Source of the DNA: Azolla caroliniana
Taxonomy: Eukaryota; Polypodiophyta
NCBI GenBank assembly: GCA_043228905.1
Contig: JBHGNT010000004.1
Span: 12,028,001-12,092,000, forward strand
DNA: 64,000 nt
Direction: 5' to 3'
A program made the translations under genes and the position numbers. This document shows, piece by piece, positions 29,895 through 41,200 of this stretch (its first letter is position 1; each line of letters starts with the position of its first letter). The notes under the pieces were generated by a model that did no database searches, was not told the DNA's origin, and was given only the letters and a program-made list of their open reading frames with translations.

Positions 29895-31686
29895 CCTAAG
29901 AGTTAACACTGCCCAGTGTTCTCTTCTTGGATTACTCATTTATCGGCTTACTGCTCCCACAACAAATGCTATGTTTGGTCTTGTACAGACCATAGCATAC
30001 ATTTGACTCCCCACAGCCGAGGCATATGGTACTTTCCTAATCTTGGCCTTCTCCTTCTCCCCTTTTGGGCACTGCTTCGCATTCAACTTGCAACCTGTCG
30101 GGAACACCGAACCGACTGGCTTTGCATCCAACATGTTGAACCTCTCTAGGACCTTCGTCACATACTTTTGTTGTGACAACCATAGCACCTTTTGAGTTCT
30201 ATCTCGAACTATGTGTTTTCCTAAGATCTGTTTAGCCAATCCGAGGTCTTTCATGGCAAACGACCTGCTTAGAGCTTTCTTCAAGCTTCCAATCTTCTTT
30301 GTGTCTTGACCAACTATCAACATGTCATCAACATATAACAAGAGAATCAAGAACTCTCCTGCTTCATACCTTTTGACGAACACACAGTGATCGGCCCGTG
30401 TTTTCTTGAACCTATGTTCCATCATGAAGGACTCGAACTTCTTGTTCCATTGGCGTGGCGCTTGTTTCAGAATGTACAAGCTTTTCTTCAGTCAACACAC
30501 CAGGTTCTCTTTCCCTTTCTCCTCAAAACCTTCGGGTTGCTGCATGTAGATTTCTTCTTCTAGCTCCCCGTGTAAGAATGCGGTTTTGACATCGAACTAT
30601 TCGATCTCCAGTTCCATACTGGCCGCTATACTCAGAACAGTTTGAATGGATGTCATCTTCACGACGGGTGCGAATATTTCGTCGAAGTCGACGCCCTTTT
30701 TCTATTGAAAACCCTTCACCACTATGCGGGGTTGTCGGTGCTTTCCTTTCTCTGAGTGGGTATCTCCTTCCACTCGTTGTTGGCTCTCTTTCAGATGTCT
30801 CTGCCAACTCTTCTCTTCGCTCGGGTTCTTGCACGTCAATCGACATCTCTAGGTTGGACGACTCCAACTCATACTATTCAATTGACCTTAGCAGCTTTGC
30901 TGACTCTAACTCATAGTCGGTCAGTCTCTCCGAGTCGAACGACTCGGATTCGGTTGTGCCGACTAGCCGTCTCCGAACAGCCGATGTTGTCAGTTCTCCT
31001 GACCTTGGATTGACGATAGTCGGGGTTGATAGGGGAGTCGTATACAACTTCTGTTGCTTCCAGTCTTCGATCGTCTTATCTTCAAGAAAGACTACGTCCC
31101 GACTTCTCACTACCTTCTTGCCGACTAGGTCCCATAGCCTATAGCGGAACTCATCTTCTGAGTATCCCATGAATATGCATGCTTTCGACTTACTGTCAAG
31201 CTTTGACCTCTGATCCTTCGGTACATGCATATACCCCAAACATCCAAACACCCTCAGGTGCTGGTAGGAGACATCCTTCCCTGTCCACACTCTCTATGGG
31301 ACATCACCCTTTAATGGTACTGAGGGAGACCTATTTATTAGACAAATAACTGTGTACATCGCCTCAGCCTAATAGGATTTCGGCAGTTTCGCATAAGAGA
31401 GTATGCTCCTTACCCTCTCCATGATTGTTCGATTCATCCTCTCTGCAAGCTCGTTCAAGTCTGGGGTCTTTGGCATTGTGTATGCGATCTGAATACCTTG
31501 GCACTTGCAGTATTTCTCAAATTGCCCTCTATACTCGCCACCGTTATCGGTTCGAACAACCTTCAACTTCCGACCCAACTCTCGTTCAGCTCTAGCCTGA
31601 AACTCCTTGAAAACCGACAATATTTGATCCTTCGACATCAGTACGAAGACCCATGTCTTCCGACTATAGTCGTCGATGAACGTCAC
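29895..31686 (-). pseudogene. pol: copia-G integrase core, RT and partial RNase H
   Basis: Frames 31686-31369, 31290-30874, 30867-30523 and 30479-29940 together give the integrase core (FIDDYSRKTWVFVL, RTDNGGEYRGQF, NELAERMNRT), the linker, and RT (EEIYMQQP-like text, LYILKQAPRQWNKKFESFM, LLYVDDMLIVG, KDLGLAKQILGKH). RNase H starts with RPNIAFVVGAVSR, and MSNPRREHWAV can still be read past a TAA before homology ends. At least four stops or frame changes separate these blocks. Confidence 0.8.
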
Positions 31687-33193
31687 AAAGTACTATCCAC
31701 CTCGATGCGATGGAGCATCTACATAACACATATCCGTGTGTACCAGTTCTAGTGCAACCTCTCTTCTTCTTGGTGGTCTTGTGTGGAATACTAATCTGTT
31801 CTACTTTCCGACCAAGCAGTCGACGCAGTTCTCCATGTGCATTCCCTTGACTTCTAGTAGAAGCTTTTGGTTGGCTAGCAGGTGCATTCCCTTCTCACTC
31901 ATGTGTCCCAGCCTCTTATGCCATCTCAATCTTGCTGAGTCGGCTGCCACATTTACATCCGATTTGCACAGTCGGGCATGCATCATATATAATGTGCCTT
32001 CTTTCTGTGTTTGGGCTACTATAAGATTTCCTTGGTAGAACTTCCACTTTCCATTCTGAAAACTACCACTATAGCCTTGGTCATCTAACCTTCCAAAAGA
32101 TATCAGATTCAATCTGATACCGGGGACGTGTTGAACATCCTTCAGAGTTAGTCGACACCCTGTCAACGTCGTCAGGCAGACACTTCCGACTCCTGCTATC
32201 TTGCACTCTCCATTATCACCCATTTTCACATAACCGTGATCTCTGGCTATGTAAGTCGAGAAATACTTTCGCGACGGAGTTATGTGGAATGATCACCCAT
32301 GTGCATTCTTCACTTGCAAGATTTGAACTTGTCTGTTCATAGATGAACAATAGTTCTTCATTGCTCGTAGCAATGGCATAAGTGTTCTTCTCATCAGGAA
32401 TCTTCCTGGGTTCGACATTGTTTTCGACACCCTTATCTTTTCTCATGTGTCGGCAGTCCTTCTGGAAGTGTTCAGGTTTACCACAGTAAAAGCACACTAG
32501 GTTACCTCTGGACTTCGATTTGGCTTGGGACTTTTCTCTCCTTGGTGGACTTCTTTGCCAGTTCCTTCCTTTGTCCAAATGTTGTGTTACATTCGACTCC
32601 GACTGGGACAAGACTCCCTTGTCCTTCCTCCTTGCCTCCTCATTTAGGATGCTTGTCTTTACGGTTTGTAAAGACAAGTTCTCTTCTTGACAGGAGGCGC
32701 TGAGAGTGACCACCAGGTTCTCCCAGCTATCCGGCAGTGTGCACATCAGCAGGATGGCCTGCATCGCATCATCAAGGGGAAACTTGGTTGCAACAAGTTG
32801 ATTCACATACCCCATGAATGTGCTGATGTGTTCGACGATGCTCTCACCGTCCCTGTATTTCAGCTATATGATATTTTTCATCAGTCAACTTCAATTGAGC
32901 GCGTTCTTCCTCTCATATAGACTCGATAGCTTCTACCACATCTCGTGTGAATTTGTGTCGTTCGCTACATGTTGCAAGACACTTACGTTGAAGCATTGTC
33001 GGATGGTGGCCACCGCCTTTCTGTTAAGAAGTTTCCAATCGGACTCCAATACCCCCCTGGGTATATCTGCTCTGTCGACTGGCTTGTACAGGTCTTTGAC
33101 TATGAGAAGGTCCTCCAGCTTTATCTTCAAGTCTGCATAGTTCTGTGAGTTTAGAACTATCATGCCTGGGAAGCCGCTCACACCTCCTTCCAT
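31687..33193 (-). pseudogene. gag: copia-G gag, protease and preintegrase region
   Basis: ATG at 33193 starts MEGGVSGFPGMIVLNSQNYA, matching copia-F gag almost residue for residue. Gag continues through TLPDSWENLVVTLSAS and the knuckle CFYCGKPEHFQKDC. The protease region is damaged: TWVIIPHNS replaces the DSGA segment. The preintegrase part (RHKRLGHMSEKGMHLL-type text) and CVDCLVGK are readable at 32229-31801. A TAG and frame changes break gag near 32890-32930. Confidence 0.8.
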
Positions 33194-33206
33194 GCTTGCA
33201 GCTCAA

Positions 33207-33218
33207 GCTCTGATACTA
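33207..33218 (-). promoter_or_regulatory. Primer binding site of copia-G
   Basis: The minus strand reads TAGTATCAGAGC, one base different from TGGTATCAGAGC, four bases after the LTR end. Confidence 0.75.
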
Positions 33219-33221
33219 GTT

Positions 33222-33600
33222 TGTTGAGAATCGATTCATAAAACCACAAGATCAAACGATTCTGAAAATATACAACACAGGCACATAGCGATGCAGTACA
33301 TAGATATTTACGTGGAAACCCTAAAACAGGAGAAAACCACGGGAGAGGAAAAACTTCACTATAGAGTGGATGTCAAGGACAGATATTACAACACTCTGAT
33401 TATGAGTGTATGAACCACATAGGGTTCTTAGCGTCTGCTGTTATGGACACAGCTATGGCACCGCTCTCTCTCTCTCTCTCTCTCCCTCTCTGTCGCACAC
33501 ATCGCACTTTCGTTTGTTTTGCCCTAGATGTATATCAACTAATACATCATATATATTATTTACAATTGTAGCCACTACTACATATCATTGATTATTATGA
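33222..33600 (-). repeat. 5' LTR of copia-G
   Basis: On the minus strand it ends GATTCTCAACA. It includes a (CT)n tract at 33465-33490. The outer boundary is unclear because no second LTR exists; it probably lies just before the (AAT)n array. Confidence 0.6.
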
Positions 33601-33604
33601 TTAC

Positions 33605-33605
<1 letters not shown>

Positions 33606-33676
<71 letters not shown>
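33606..33676. repeat. (AAT)n microsatellite
   Basis: About 70 bp of uninterrupted AAT trinucleotides, some 23 units. Its translation explains the poly-Leu seen in one minus-strand frame. Confidence 0.97.
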
Positions 33677-34279
33677 TTGTTCAAACAATCGACTCTTCGA
33701 CTGTCGACTATCAGTTTTCGGCTACTTCTGAACAGTCGGTTCCTCCCATTGGAGGGACATATTCCCAACAAGAAAGACCACAATAAACCTAAGTTCGCCA
33801 AAACTGTGATTGTCAAGTTCATTGGGAAACGTAAGCAATCTAGTGACACTCTTGACCGCAACTCCAAGAAACCAAACCTCTTCTGTGCATATTGCAAGAA
33901 TTTGGGCCACACAAAGGATACTTTTTGTGGTCTTGAGAGGAAGTCAATGAACACCCCTCCTCAAGACAAATCTATGAGTCACACAGGTGAGTCTTTTGAT
34001 GTTGTTGAAGTTCATACAAACCACTTAAGTTCATGTGAATGCACTTTTCCTTCACATTTATTTGGACCTAATGATTTACTCCGAGCAATCGAGTATATCA
34101 ATGGAACACAAGCACATTTCTTGTTTGATTCCGGTAGTTCTCACAATTTTCTTAATGATCACTTTGTGCAGCAAATGGAACTCCACATAAACGCAGGTGA
34201 TCATATCTATCAAGTTCACATGGCAAATGAAAGCGTTCAATACATCAATGGCATTGTTTATCAACTGCCAATTCAAATA
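33677..34279 (+). pseudogene. Gypsy-type gag knuckle and protease fragment
   Basis: A 202-codon open frame carries a CCHC-like knuckle (CAYCKNLGHTKDTFC) at about residues 71-85 and an RVP_2-type protease start (AHFLFDSGSSHNFLNDHFV) near 145-165. This is the arrangement of plant gypsy gag-pol (knuckle then DSGSSHNF). It is unrelated to its copia neighbours and is cut at 34279 by the copia-H LTR. The left end runs into the AAT repeat, so most of the element is gone. Confidence 0.72.
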
Positions 34280-34713
34280 TGTTAATAATTAGGTGATTAA
34301 CTACGGGTTAATTAGTACCTAATTATGTGATTAACTTAAGAGTGCAAGATTATGTGATATGTGTGTGAGGGGAAGAGAGAGAGGAAGATACACTTATGAA
34401 CAACACAAGATGGGGGATGATTAACTCTATATTAAATTCGCATTATCATCATCATCAAATACAAAAATACAGACAATGAGGTATATATAGATCTCATGTG
34501 CAAGGGTGCACATGTGTGATGAGAATATAGGTACAAAGGTGTAAGTCCTTTATTAAATGTAATTCAGAGTGGAGGATCTAGAATATCTGACTTAAGTACA
34601 AGGTCCTATTTAAGGCGTTATAGTCAACACTTCTAACTAGATTCTATCTAGGTAACTACGAAGTTACATGGTTTACTAACTAACTAAACTAAGTTGAGCT
34701 TGATCTCTCAACA
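34280..34713 (-). repeat. 3' LTR of copia-H
   Basis: 434 bp. On the minus strand it starts TGTTGAGAGATCAAGCTCAAC and ends TAATTATTAACA. The start repeats the GTTGAG...CTCAAC inverted repeat of the copia-1/copia-I LTRs. Confidence 0.78.
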
Positions 34714-34725
34714 CACCCCCTCAAG
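34714..34725 (-). promoter_or_regulatory. Polypurine tract of copia-H
   Basis: The minus strand reads TTGAGGGGGTG immediately before the LTR. Confidence 0.75.
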
Positions 34726-36000
34726 CTCAAGTGTTAGGCGTCCAACATCCGCTTTGGCTTTCATCGGCTTTGTGTGCTTCCGTCCGGCCTTTGGCTTTCT
34801 TCGGTCTTTTCGAGGCAATCTTGGTTCCTCCCCCTCAAGCCGGTGATGAAGGCTTGTAGTGTGTGGGCGAAGGTCGACTACTGCCACCCATCGTGGGTTA
34901 CGAGCCACTTCTATAGAGCTCTCGGGCTCTTGTTCGGCCATTACCTTCATCGCGAAAGCATAATGATGGGCCATGTACGCATTGTAGCCAAGCCGAGTGA
35001 CGAGATTCCTCTCTCTAGAAGAACGTCTAAGTTTTTTGCTCACCGATGTGAATGCCTTCTTTACTCTGGGTGTCTGCATGATGGGTACACCGAACTCACT
35101 GTCTTGTGAGGGAACCGACACATCCGAATCCCTGTCGTCGGGGTGATTGACTTCGTATTCAGGCATCTTACCTTTGCCTTTGTCCAAGTTCGGACTTGGC
35201 CGCAACGTGCTTGGAAGGCTTCAAGGCTTAGGTGGGCTTGGATTGTCCTGTGGTAGAGGACTTTTCCGAATATCATCCTGTGAGTTGACATTCAACTCTT
35301 CCTCAGTCAAGTCGGATGGAGCCGAATCGGGTTTATACCAAGATGTCGATTCGTCGAAGACTACGTCTCGACTCACCCGAACCGCTCAGGTCGAAGGGTT
35401 ATAACACTTATATGCCCTCTTCTCGGATATGTATCTGATGAGGATACATTCATCTGACTTTGCATTGGGCTTCTATCAGCTTTAGTTCGGGATGCGTACA
35501 TTCGCAATGCTTCCGATTAGCTTGAGGTGCGACAGGATCGGCTTCCTTCCGACGAGGAGCTCGTATGGAGTTAGCTCATGTACTCCATTGCTGGTGCATC
35601 GATTCATGAGATAGATGGTTGTGGATGCCACTTCGGCCCAATAGAAGTTCGGCATGTGTTTCTCATGCATCATGGCATGTGCTACCTCGAGTATTTGCCA
35701 ATTTTTCCTTTCGGCGACTCCATTTTGTTGGGGTGTGTGTCGGCATGAGAATTCTCTCCGAATGCCTTCACTTTGGAGGTAGGAGGTGAACTCGTCGGAG
35801 AAGTACTCCTTGCCTCCATCCGATTGTAGGCATCGAATGTGCTGACCGGTTTCTTTCTCCACTTGGACCTTGAGCTTTTGGAAGTGGGAGAACACTTCGC
35901 TCTTCTTATTCATTGGGAAGATCCACACGTAGCGCGAGTAGTCATCGATGAAGGTTACTGTAGTATCGGCGTTTGAGCCGGTCCCCATACATTTGAGTGT
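34726..36000 (-). pseudogene. pol: copia-H integrase and linker
   Basis: Frame 35988-35482 holds the integrase core: FIDDYSRYVWIFPM, LQSDGGKEYFSDEF and QNGVAERKNWQILEVAHAMM, with both downstream catalytic residues in place. The first Asp lies in a damaged region near 36000. The linker frame 35205-34708 (KKLRRSSRERNLVTRLGYNA, then MAHHYAFAMKVMAEQEPESS) matches the copia-1 text before its RT. After PRWVAV the RT domain is absent. Confidence 0.75.
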
Positions 36001-37343
36001 ATGACGTCAAGGAGGCCTTTGCTTGCGGAGCTCTCCTTCGAGAATGGGAGTCGATGTTGTTTGCCGAGTTGACACGCTTCGCATACTCGGTCGACTCGTT
36101 TCCACTCGAATGTCAGATGTCAGATGACGACTCCCTTTGTTTGCATAGCTCGGAGCCGTTGGAGGTTTATGTGGCCAATTTTCTTGTGCCACAACTCGAT
36201 GCTTGGCTCGGTTTTGCGACCTTTGGCATACATAGCCGATTTCACCTCATTCGAATCGAGGATAAACATTCGACCGTCTCTCCGTCCCTTGGCTATGAGT
36301 CGGCCATCTTTCTCGATGAAACAACCTTCGTTGTTGAAGTGAACTTCCATTCCTTGCTCCACGATTTGGCCTACCAAGACCAAATTCTTCATTATCGTAG
36401 GCATGTGCAAGACATTCTAGAGTCAATTGTTATTGTTGTCATTGCCGAATGGAACATTGCCGATGTGCCGAATGGGATATGTGGTGTTGTCTCCCATCTT
36501 TATGTAGCCGAGTCGATCCAGTGTACGCAAGTCATTGAACCACTCTTTGTGGGATGTCATGTGATGTGAGGCGCTGGAATCGATGAACCGCACGTCTTCC
36601 GAATTGGAGGTGCTTGCGGAGTCGGAGGCCTTCATAGAGTTTGCTCTATGCCTCATTACGAATAGTCCGCCGTAGTCATCGTATTCGGAGTTGGTGGCGT
36701 AATTCGAAAGTTGTCAACTTGTCGAAGCCGACTTGCTTCTTCTTTTTCGGCACTCCTCCTCACGGTGGCCAATAATTGCAAGTTGCGGGCCTCATTTGCT
36801 GACCTTGTTTGGCATGGAAGCTCCCCCTTCTTCCGAAGGTTCCTCGATGGCTTCCGTGAAGGTTTGAGTTCCCTTCGTGTGATGGCCCGAATTGGCCTCT
36901 TCTACCGCCGTGACCTCCTCCACCGTGACCTTGTCCTTGCTCACCGTCCGAACTTGAGAAGAACATTTGTCCTTCCGACATCTTCGTCTTGGTTCGGGCA
37001 TGGTTCTCTTCGACCAATAACATTGATTGGAGGTCGAAGAATGAAGGAGGTTTGTGTTGGCGGTGAACATTTTCTTTAAGTTTGCCCACGCTTCTTTAGG
37101 CATCTTGGCATCTCGAATGTGGCTAAGCATGTGGTCGTGGACACATGTTGCCAAGAAATACATGACTCGACTCGTCGCTTGCTCCCATGTTGCCTAGTCG
37201 GTGTTCTTTGAGTCGGGTCGATTTTCTTGTGCGTTGTTGATGTAGCTCCAATACCCTTGGCCGACAAGGTATTGGGTCATCCTGTACTCCCAAGATGAAT
37301 AATTGCTCTAGTCTAGCTTTTCACTATGGAGTGAGCTACCCAT
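36001..37343 (-). pseudogene. gag: copia-H gag, protease and preintegrase region
   Basis: ATG at 37343 gives MGSSLHSEKLD, then a TAG where Tyr/Trp is expected, and SNYSSWEYRMTQYLVGQGYW. Later text includes MYFLATCVHDHMLSHIRDAK and a Gly/His-rich stretch. Protease is FIDSSASHHMTSHKEWF: the active-site Gly has become Ser. The preintegrase region reads LWHKKIGHINLQRLRAMQ. Several frame changes occur between 36660 and 37160. Confidence 0.72.
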
Positions 37344-37420
37344 TTGCGTGTTCATTTTGATGTAGTGTCTTCCTTTTTTGATTTCCTTCGCTCGATCACT
37401 TGCTCGTGCTACGTGGCGGC
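37344..37420. other. Short region without recognisable feature
   Basis: Joins copia-H gag leader to the duplicated unit; no LTR or primer site found. Confidence 0.4.
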
Positions 37421-38036
37421 ACTGTGCTCCTCATATCCACACGTGTTTTTTTGTTTTTTTCTCTACTTTTGTCTACTTTTAAAAACCGCCTCTAACTTAA
37501 TATTCATCATTATTTATTGTAAGGTTCAATCCTTTGACCAATTATTTATAAGGAATTATCTTTGGAAAATGAAAAAGTATTTTTTCTCTACCAATAAAGT
37601 TGACTTCACAATACTAGTTTATTTGAACTACTATTTTACTTCTTTTCGAGGGTGGTTTCACACTATGTGTTAGAAACATCACGACACTGTGACAACTTTT
37701 CTTTTCTAATTTGGACATCTGATGAGGAAATTATGAGCTTTTTTCTCTACTGTGCTCCTCATATCCACACGTGCTTTTTTGTTTTTTTCTCTCCATCTTT
37801 TTCTCTACTTTTGTCTACTTTTAAAAACCGCCTCTAACTTAATATTCATCATTATTTATTGTAAGGTTCAATCCTTTGACCAATTATTTATAAGGAATTA
37901 TCTTTGGAAAATGAAGAAGTATTTTTTTTCTACCAATAAAGTTGACTTCACAATACTAGTTTATTTGAACTACTATTTTACTTCTTTCCGAGGGTGATTT
38001 CACACTAAGTGTTAGAAACATCACGACACCGTGACA
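37421..38036. repeat. Direct duplication of a 274/288-bp AT-rich unit
   Basis: Unit 1 is 37421-37694 and unit 2 is 37749-38036, separated by 54 bp. Both begin ACTGTGCTCCTCATATCC and end CACGACAC(T/C)GTGACA. Unit 2 has an extra CTCCATCTTT-type insertion. They may be the LTRs of a very small element (TG...CA ends) or a tandem copy. No coding sequence lies between them. Confidence 0.8.
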
Positions 38037-38640
38037 GTTTGAATCCCTTCCAACTAGAAGCACCACTCGTTTTCGTCATCGCCTTTGCTTCTAGAGTTAC
38101 CATCATCACTGACAATGCTTTCAGAATTACCGTCATCAACATCATTGTCTTCGACATCATCATTTTTAGCACCTCTTCGCCCAAACATCAGCGTCATCAA
38201 CACTACTTGTCATCATTTTTAGGTATCATTTTGCATCACGGTTTTGGTGAGGACCGCACATGGTCGCTCCCACTCATGTTGGTGTTCCAATCTCCGGTGA
38301 GGACTGCACATGGTCACTCACACTCACGTTGGTGTTCCAATCTCCGGTGAGGAACGAACATGGTTGCTCACGCTCACATTGGTGTCTAGTCTCCGGTGAG
38401 AACCACACATGGTTGCCTGCGTTCACCCGTGCTCCTATTTATGGTGTGGACTACTTATGGTCACTCACACGGCCACCTCAATGTACTTTTGTTTTCTCTT
38501 TCAACTCACCCCTACACCACACTTTCGAAAAGGCGGCCGTAAAGAGGAGGATAATGTCACAGACATGATGACAAGATTTGAACTCGTGACCTCTTGTATA
38601 TAGTCAAGTGTTGTGTTCTAACCAACACATCCAAATATAT
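38037..38640 (-). mobile_element. Truncated inverted relative of element K (non-autonomous)
   Basis: In reverse orientation it shares three parts of element K: the right internal end (38037-38065, like 62950-62978), the 48-bp minisatellite (38246-38465) and the tRNA-like LTR tail (about 38570-38640). LTR sequence before the unit is the unrelated duplication 37749-38036, so only the internal part and one tail are conserved. Confidence 0.6.
38246..38465 (-). repeat. About 48-bp minisatellite, four units and a partial
   Basis: Unit core GGTGAGGACNGCACATGG...TGGTGTTCCAATCTCC, repeated at 38246, 38296, 38346 and 38395. The same unit occurs in reverse orientation at 62325-62692. Confidence 0.8.
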
Positions 38641-39725
38641 AGTCATATTGTATATTTTGTAGGTTATTAGTATATTATCTATTTCAAGTAATTATCGTCC
38701 TCGATCGTCAAATATGACCTACATTACTAAAAATATAGTATTTTCATGTAGTACATGGGAAGTGAATAGGGACTATTGATGTTCAAAATTTTTACTATTG
38801 TATATCAAAATCAAGAGTGCACAACGTGACTATGAGAGAAATTTGAGCAATGAGTGGGTTTGGTTGAAGATATGGTGAAAACATAGTCAGATGTGATGAA
38901 AGATAGAGCTTTGTATTAAAGTGTGACACTTAAGACTCCCAAACTTGTTTAGGTGTGCATAGTTGATTATGCTCATCACATTGTAGTGAATGTAAGCTAA
39001 TTCGTATGCATGAAACAATGGTTTGGATATTTGGAAACAAGATGGGCTTGAACATGTGTTGGTACGTGTGGTTTCCTCATTCAACGAAGACCATGGCTTT
39101 GTATTTGGTGCAACATATGTAGTATAATGTTTGAGGCATGAGCCTCCACAATTTTTCTATGTCATGATACATTGGCATTGCAAAAATCCTCATTCATAAA
39201 GGAATCTTTGGATGCATTGTGAAGCAAAAGCGTTGGATCCCATCGTCCAAACAAATTTTCCATATCCTATATCAAATTGGAACACAAAAAATCTGCTTTT
39301 GTATGTCTTTTTAATATTTTGGCTTCGGGGATCTTGTGCTTTTTGTTTTAGTGTTTTGTAATGGTGCAGAGATTAGGGAGCTTACGTAAGGAGTTCCAAT
39401 AGTATCATTTTATTATTATTCTTGTGCATAAATTCTCGTCTTTTTAACCCTAATCGTTTACATATTATGCATTGACGATGATAAAGATCGAGGTTCTTAT
39501 AAGGTAAGGGAAGTACCATATGGTATGAGAGTCCTCTCATACACTAAATATATATGTATCTATATACGTATGTAAGTAAGTATGTATCTATATATTAATC
39601 ATGAAAGTCTCATACCCCGATCAAGCCCATGTTATACATATTCTCATACTTGGTCCCATACATAAATCATGTTTTTAGCCTTTCCATGACATGAAAACAA
39701 CATCTTTCTCTTATAAACAACCACA
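38641..39725. other. AT-rich region without recognisable gene
   Basis: About 1.1 kb with short random frames only. I see no LTR, primer site or protein motif. It may be background sequence between nests. Confidence 0.5.
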
Positions 39726-40136
39726 TGTTACCGTACAGGATGTACGGGAGATGTAGAGTGTGATAATGAAGTCGAAGACTAATACGCGGCAAAGACATGG
39801 CAATGACGAAATGTGCGAAAATGGTGACAATGATGTGTGAGAAATCAAATTTATGATTTGTAGCAAATCAAATTGGTAATGTGCAAGAAATGGTGACAAC
39901 AATGTGTTGGAAATGGCCATGGTAACCAAAAAAAGAAATAGTCATAGTGACAACTGGAATGACGGAGAGATCGACAATAACAACGATGGCTGGACCGAAG
40001 ATGATTGGGACGACAACTAGACAGCCAGAAAGACATGGTTGTTTGTGCCGAACAACAATAGAGATGACCGGGGACAACAATCGGGATGAATGAAGACAGT
40101 TGGACAAGGTCGACAACGAGAGATATGCGAAGAGAC
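39726..40136 (+). mobile_element. Element N, left part
   Basis: It begins TGTTACCGTACAGGATGTACGGG, a copy of the LTR start at 60726 over about 40 bp, then continues with purine-rich GACAAC-type sequence. Copia-I splits it: the same kind of sequence continues at 59216 after the GAGAC duplication. No coding capacity is seen. Confidence 0.55.
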
Positions 40137-40465
40137 TGTTGAGCAAACAAGCTCAACCGGATCCGGATCGACTGGATAAGCCTGAGCCGGATCCGTATAC
40201 GGAACGTAGAGTCGGATGATATCCGGATCGGTATCTGGAACCACAGGAGCCGGATTCAAATGTGAACCAGAAGGCTAGTAGTAGCCTATACTCTTAGACT
40301 ACTAGGTAGTTAGAGTCCTCGTAGTTAGTGTCAGCTGCTCGTATGAGCATTGAAGTACATAGTACTTCTGTCAGTCCTTTTGAGGACTTGTATAAATGGT
40401 GTTGTTTAGCACGTTTGTATGTACGGTGTTACAGAGTGTTATTTTTTAATAGAGTTTTATGTTTT

Positions 40466-40501
<36 letters not shown>

Positions 40502-40606
40502 ATGTATGCTAAATATTCTGAAGCTTCCATTGAACCCGTGTTTTCTATTCTCTATTGCTGCCCGGCTAAACCAGCTTTGTCAAGCTTCCACACACTAACT
40601 TTTACA
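40137..40606 (+). repeat. 5' LTR of copia-I
   Basis: 470 bp from TGTTGAGC to TTTTACA. It has the GTTGAGC/GCTCAAC inverted repeat at its start, TATAAATGG at 40391-40399 and a (CT)n tract at 40467-40500 in the leader. Confidence 0.94.
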
Positions 40607-40618
40607 TGGTATCAGAGT
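40607..40618 (+). promoter_or_regulatory. Primer binding site of copia-I
   Basis: TGGTATCAGAGT, tRNA-Met type with the last base changed, directly after the LTR. Confidence 0.82.
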
Positions 40619-40701
40619 GCGAGGGTTGAGAACCTCTGTAGTCAGTAGACGCTTCTGAAGACAAACCCTAACACCTGGTGCAAAACAGAAGAGAACCAAA
40701 T

Positions 40702-41200
40702 ATGGACAGAGGTATGGCAAGTTCATTTCCCACAGAAAAGCTCGATTGGAGCAACTATGCATCTTGGTCATATAAAATGCAAGAGTACGTGTTGGGGCAT
40801 GGATGAGCTATGTGGAAGGAACTAATGAGGTAACACCTAACCTGACAGACAAAGACTTCCTGGCATGGGCGCAAGGAGTGAGCCGAGCATTGTACTGCCT
40901 TACGTCCTGTGTGCACGATCAGATGCTCGGCTACATCAACGATGCAAAAACGCCAAATGAGGCTTGGGAAAATCTACGGAAAATTTTCATCACAAGTACC
41001 ACAACCCGTAAGTTGCATCTCCGCCAAGAGCTGAACAACATCCAGAAGAGAGATATGTCGGTTACGGACTACACCACCAACATTAAGGAGATCTACGATG
41101 CACTCGGATCCATCAACATAATGGTGCAAGAAGATGAGATGGTCCAAATCTGTCTTGGTGGTCTAGCACAACGGTACAGGCCACTCGGGACGGCAATTTG
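40702..41200 (+). pseudogene. gag: copia-I gag, first part
   Basis: MDRGMASSFPTEKLDWSNYA starts at 40702. A small deletion near 40800 shifts the frame, and the reading continues from 40803 (LYCLTSCVHDQMLGYINDAK, TPNEAWENLRKIFITSTTTR, VQICLGGLAQRYRPLGTAI) to the insertion point of copia-J at 41201. The bases ATTTG at 41196-41200 are the left copy of the copia-J target duplication. Confidence 0.82.

Larger units (their letters stand above)
29895..33600 (-). mobile_element. Copia-G, degenerate, 3' end truncated
   Basis: On the minus strand: 5' LTR (about 33600-33222), primer site with one change, gag, protease, integrase, RT with YVDD, and the start of RNase H, which stops at about 29895. The remaining RNase H and 3' LTR are absent; the sequence beyond joins the gypsy-E LTR. 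Gag is close to copia-F, while pol is clearly more distant from copia-F than copia-J is. Confidence 0.82.
34280..37343 (-). mobile_element. Copia-H, deleted for RT-RNase H and for its 5' LTR
   Basis: On the minus strand: gag (37343 downwards), protease, integrase, linker, then a jump to the PPT and 3' LTR. RT and RNase H are missing: readable text ends with VARNPRWVAVVDLRP and merges into the end of the element. No 5' LTR or primer site is found to the right of 37343. The gag start and linker resemble copia-1/copia-I. Confidence 0.78.

Noticed and set aside
33604-33954. Poly-leucine protein on the minus strand
   Set aside because: It is the translation of the (AAT)n microsatellite and flanking gag fragment.
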